From: Metridium senile
Lineage: Eukaryota > Cnidaria > Anthozoa > Actiniaria > Metridiidae
Assembly: GCA_949775045.1 (NCBI GenBank)
Contig: OX459101.1
Span: forward strand, 9,761,101-9,825,100
Direction of reading: 5' to 3'
DNA length: 64,000 bases
The position numbers and the translations under genes are program-made. The notes below the pieces were generated by a model. That model had not been told where the DNA came from, searched no databases, and saw only the letters and a list, made by a program, of their open reading frames with translations. Shown piece by piece: positions 63,505 to 64,000 of the stretch. Numbering within the stretch: position 1 is the stretch's first letter; each line of letters begins with the position of its first letter.

Positions 63505-63695
63505 GGCCTCGTCTGAATCCGATCCGGCTGAAACCGCATAGAAATATTTGCGTCCACACGAATCCTGTTGATCGTTTCCTATTCAAAAGTATGCGGTTTC
63601 GGTGACCGGATTCACTGGATTCGTGTGGACGATAGGCCGATTCGCATTAAAAAGTATGCGGTTTCAAAAGAATCCGGATCCGTGTAGCCGTGGTC
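63505..63695. mobile_element. 191-bp MITE with TAA target duplication
   Basis: The ends GGCCTCG and CGTGGTC are inverted with two mismatches. The sub-terminal words AATCCGGATCC, GAAACCGCATA and CACACGAATCC occur in both senses. TAA stands on both sides (63502-63504, 63696-63698), within a 58-bp satellite unit (ACACTAA|...|TAAATATC). A TWA duplication is typical of PIF/Harbinger elements. Confidence 0.82.
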
Positions 63696-64000
63696 TAAAT
63701 ATCGGTCCTGATAAATAACGGATTACAATTTTTTTGTGTTTCTATGCATATCAGTATGTGTTCTCTCAGTCCAGAAATGTGTATTACCTTGACTTTGTCC
63801 AATATATGTATATACCCAAAACAGTTTTCCCCTTGAGAGTTGGCGATTAGCGATCAGATACACCTCTTATAAACGATTCATCAAATTTGCTTCTCAAAAT
63901 CGCATTCAGCAAGTCCATTATACGCAATAGACTTTTTGACGGTTTTCGTAGTTCAACCTAAGCCTCGATAGTGTGGAACATATTCTTTAGAATTTGACTA
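63696..64000. other. Single-copy DNA to the window end
   Basis: No feature recognised after the last scrap of the 58-bp satellite (CTAAATATC). Confidence 0.4.

Overview
This is an AT-rich, repeat-dominated, essentially gene-free stretch of an animal nuclear genome. I found no intact protein-coding gene, no rRNA or tRNA gene and no CRISPR array. Almost all long reading frames are translations of microsatellites, minisatellites or inverted repeats. The best guess for the organism is an anthozoan cnidarian (coral or sea anemone). This rests on recognising, from general familiarity and not from a search, several short foldback families: CCCGGGGG...TACTCCCTTTGTCC, GTTTTATCAGGTTTAAAAC, GCCTGGTTTTCACTAGCGAC, GGCCGTATTAACGGGG and CGCGCCCATGTAATATCC.

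Layout. 0-5 kb: AAT/GAT microsatellites around a 5'-truncated LINE whose reverse-transcriptase C-terminus and (AAT)n tail are readable (2.1-2.8 kb), then non-autonomous inverted-repeat elements in AAATGAAT-type low-complexity DNA. 5-13.5 kb: a 189-bp hairpin element, a 50-copy 22-bp satellite that grew out of a ~163-bp satellite, and further ~95, ~171 and 166-bp tandem arrays. 13.6-19.3 kb: hairpin elements, a 600-bp purine tract, a 160-bp array and a TTCA/TCCA tract. 19.3-23.9 kb: mostly single-copy AT-rich DNA. 24-25.5 kb: GAT repeats. 25.8-29.4 kb: a cluster of foldback elements. 29.9-32 kb: two tandem arrays, one interrupted by a dispersed element. 34-39.7 kb: a (TA)n tract, foldbacks with unusual cores and a 54/84-bp array. 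41-44.2 kb: a nearly identical direct duplication with a period of 1618 bp. 44.3-53.7 kb: five further tandem arrays, a LINE 3' end, and several foldbacks. 54-61 kb: more foldbacks, a polypyrimidine minisatellite and 237-bp and ~165-bp arrays. 61.5-63.7 kb: a ~58-bp satellite into which at least two elements with clear target-site duplications have jumped.

The most interesting thread is a short motif, GAYGAAG-(small hairpin)-CGAAACGTYR, that recurs in at least three otherwise different families. It lies in a dispersed ~135-bp element, often present as inverted dimers, in units of several tandem arrays, and in an inverted pair at 62.7 kb. It resembles the hammerhead ribozyme core (CUGANGA...GAAA) known from Penelope-like elements and retrozymes, but it departs from the catalytic consensus. 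I therefore call it hammerhead-like, not a proven ribozyme. A second thread is that many unrelated arrays here have units of about 150-185 bp.
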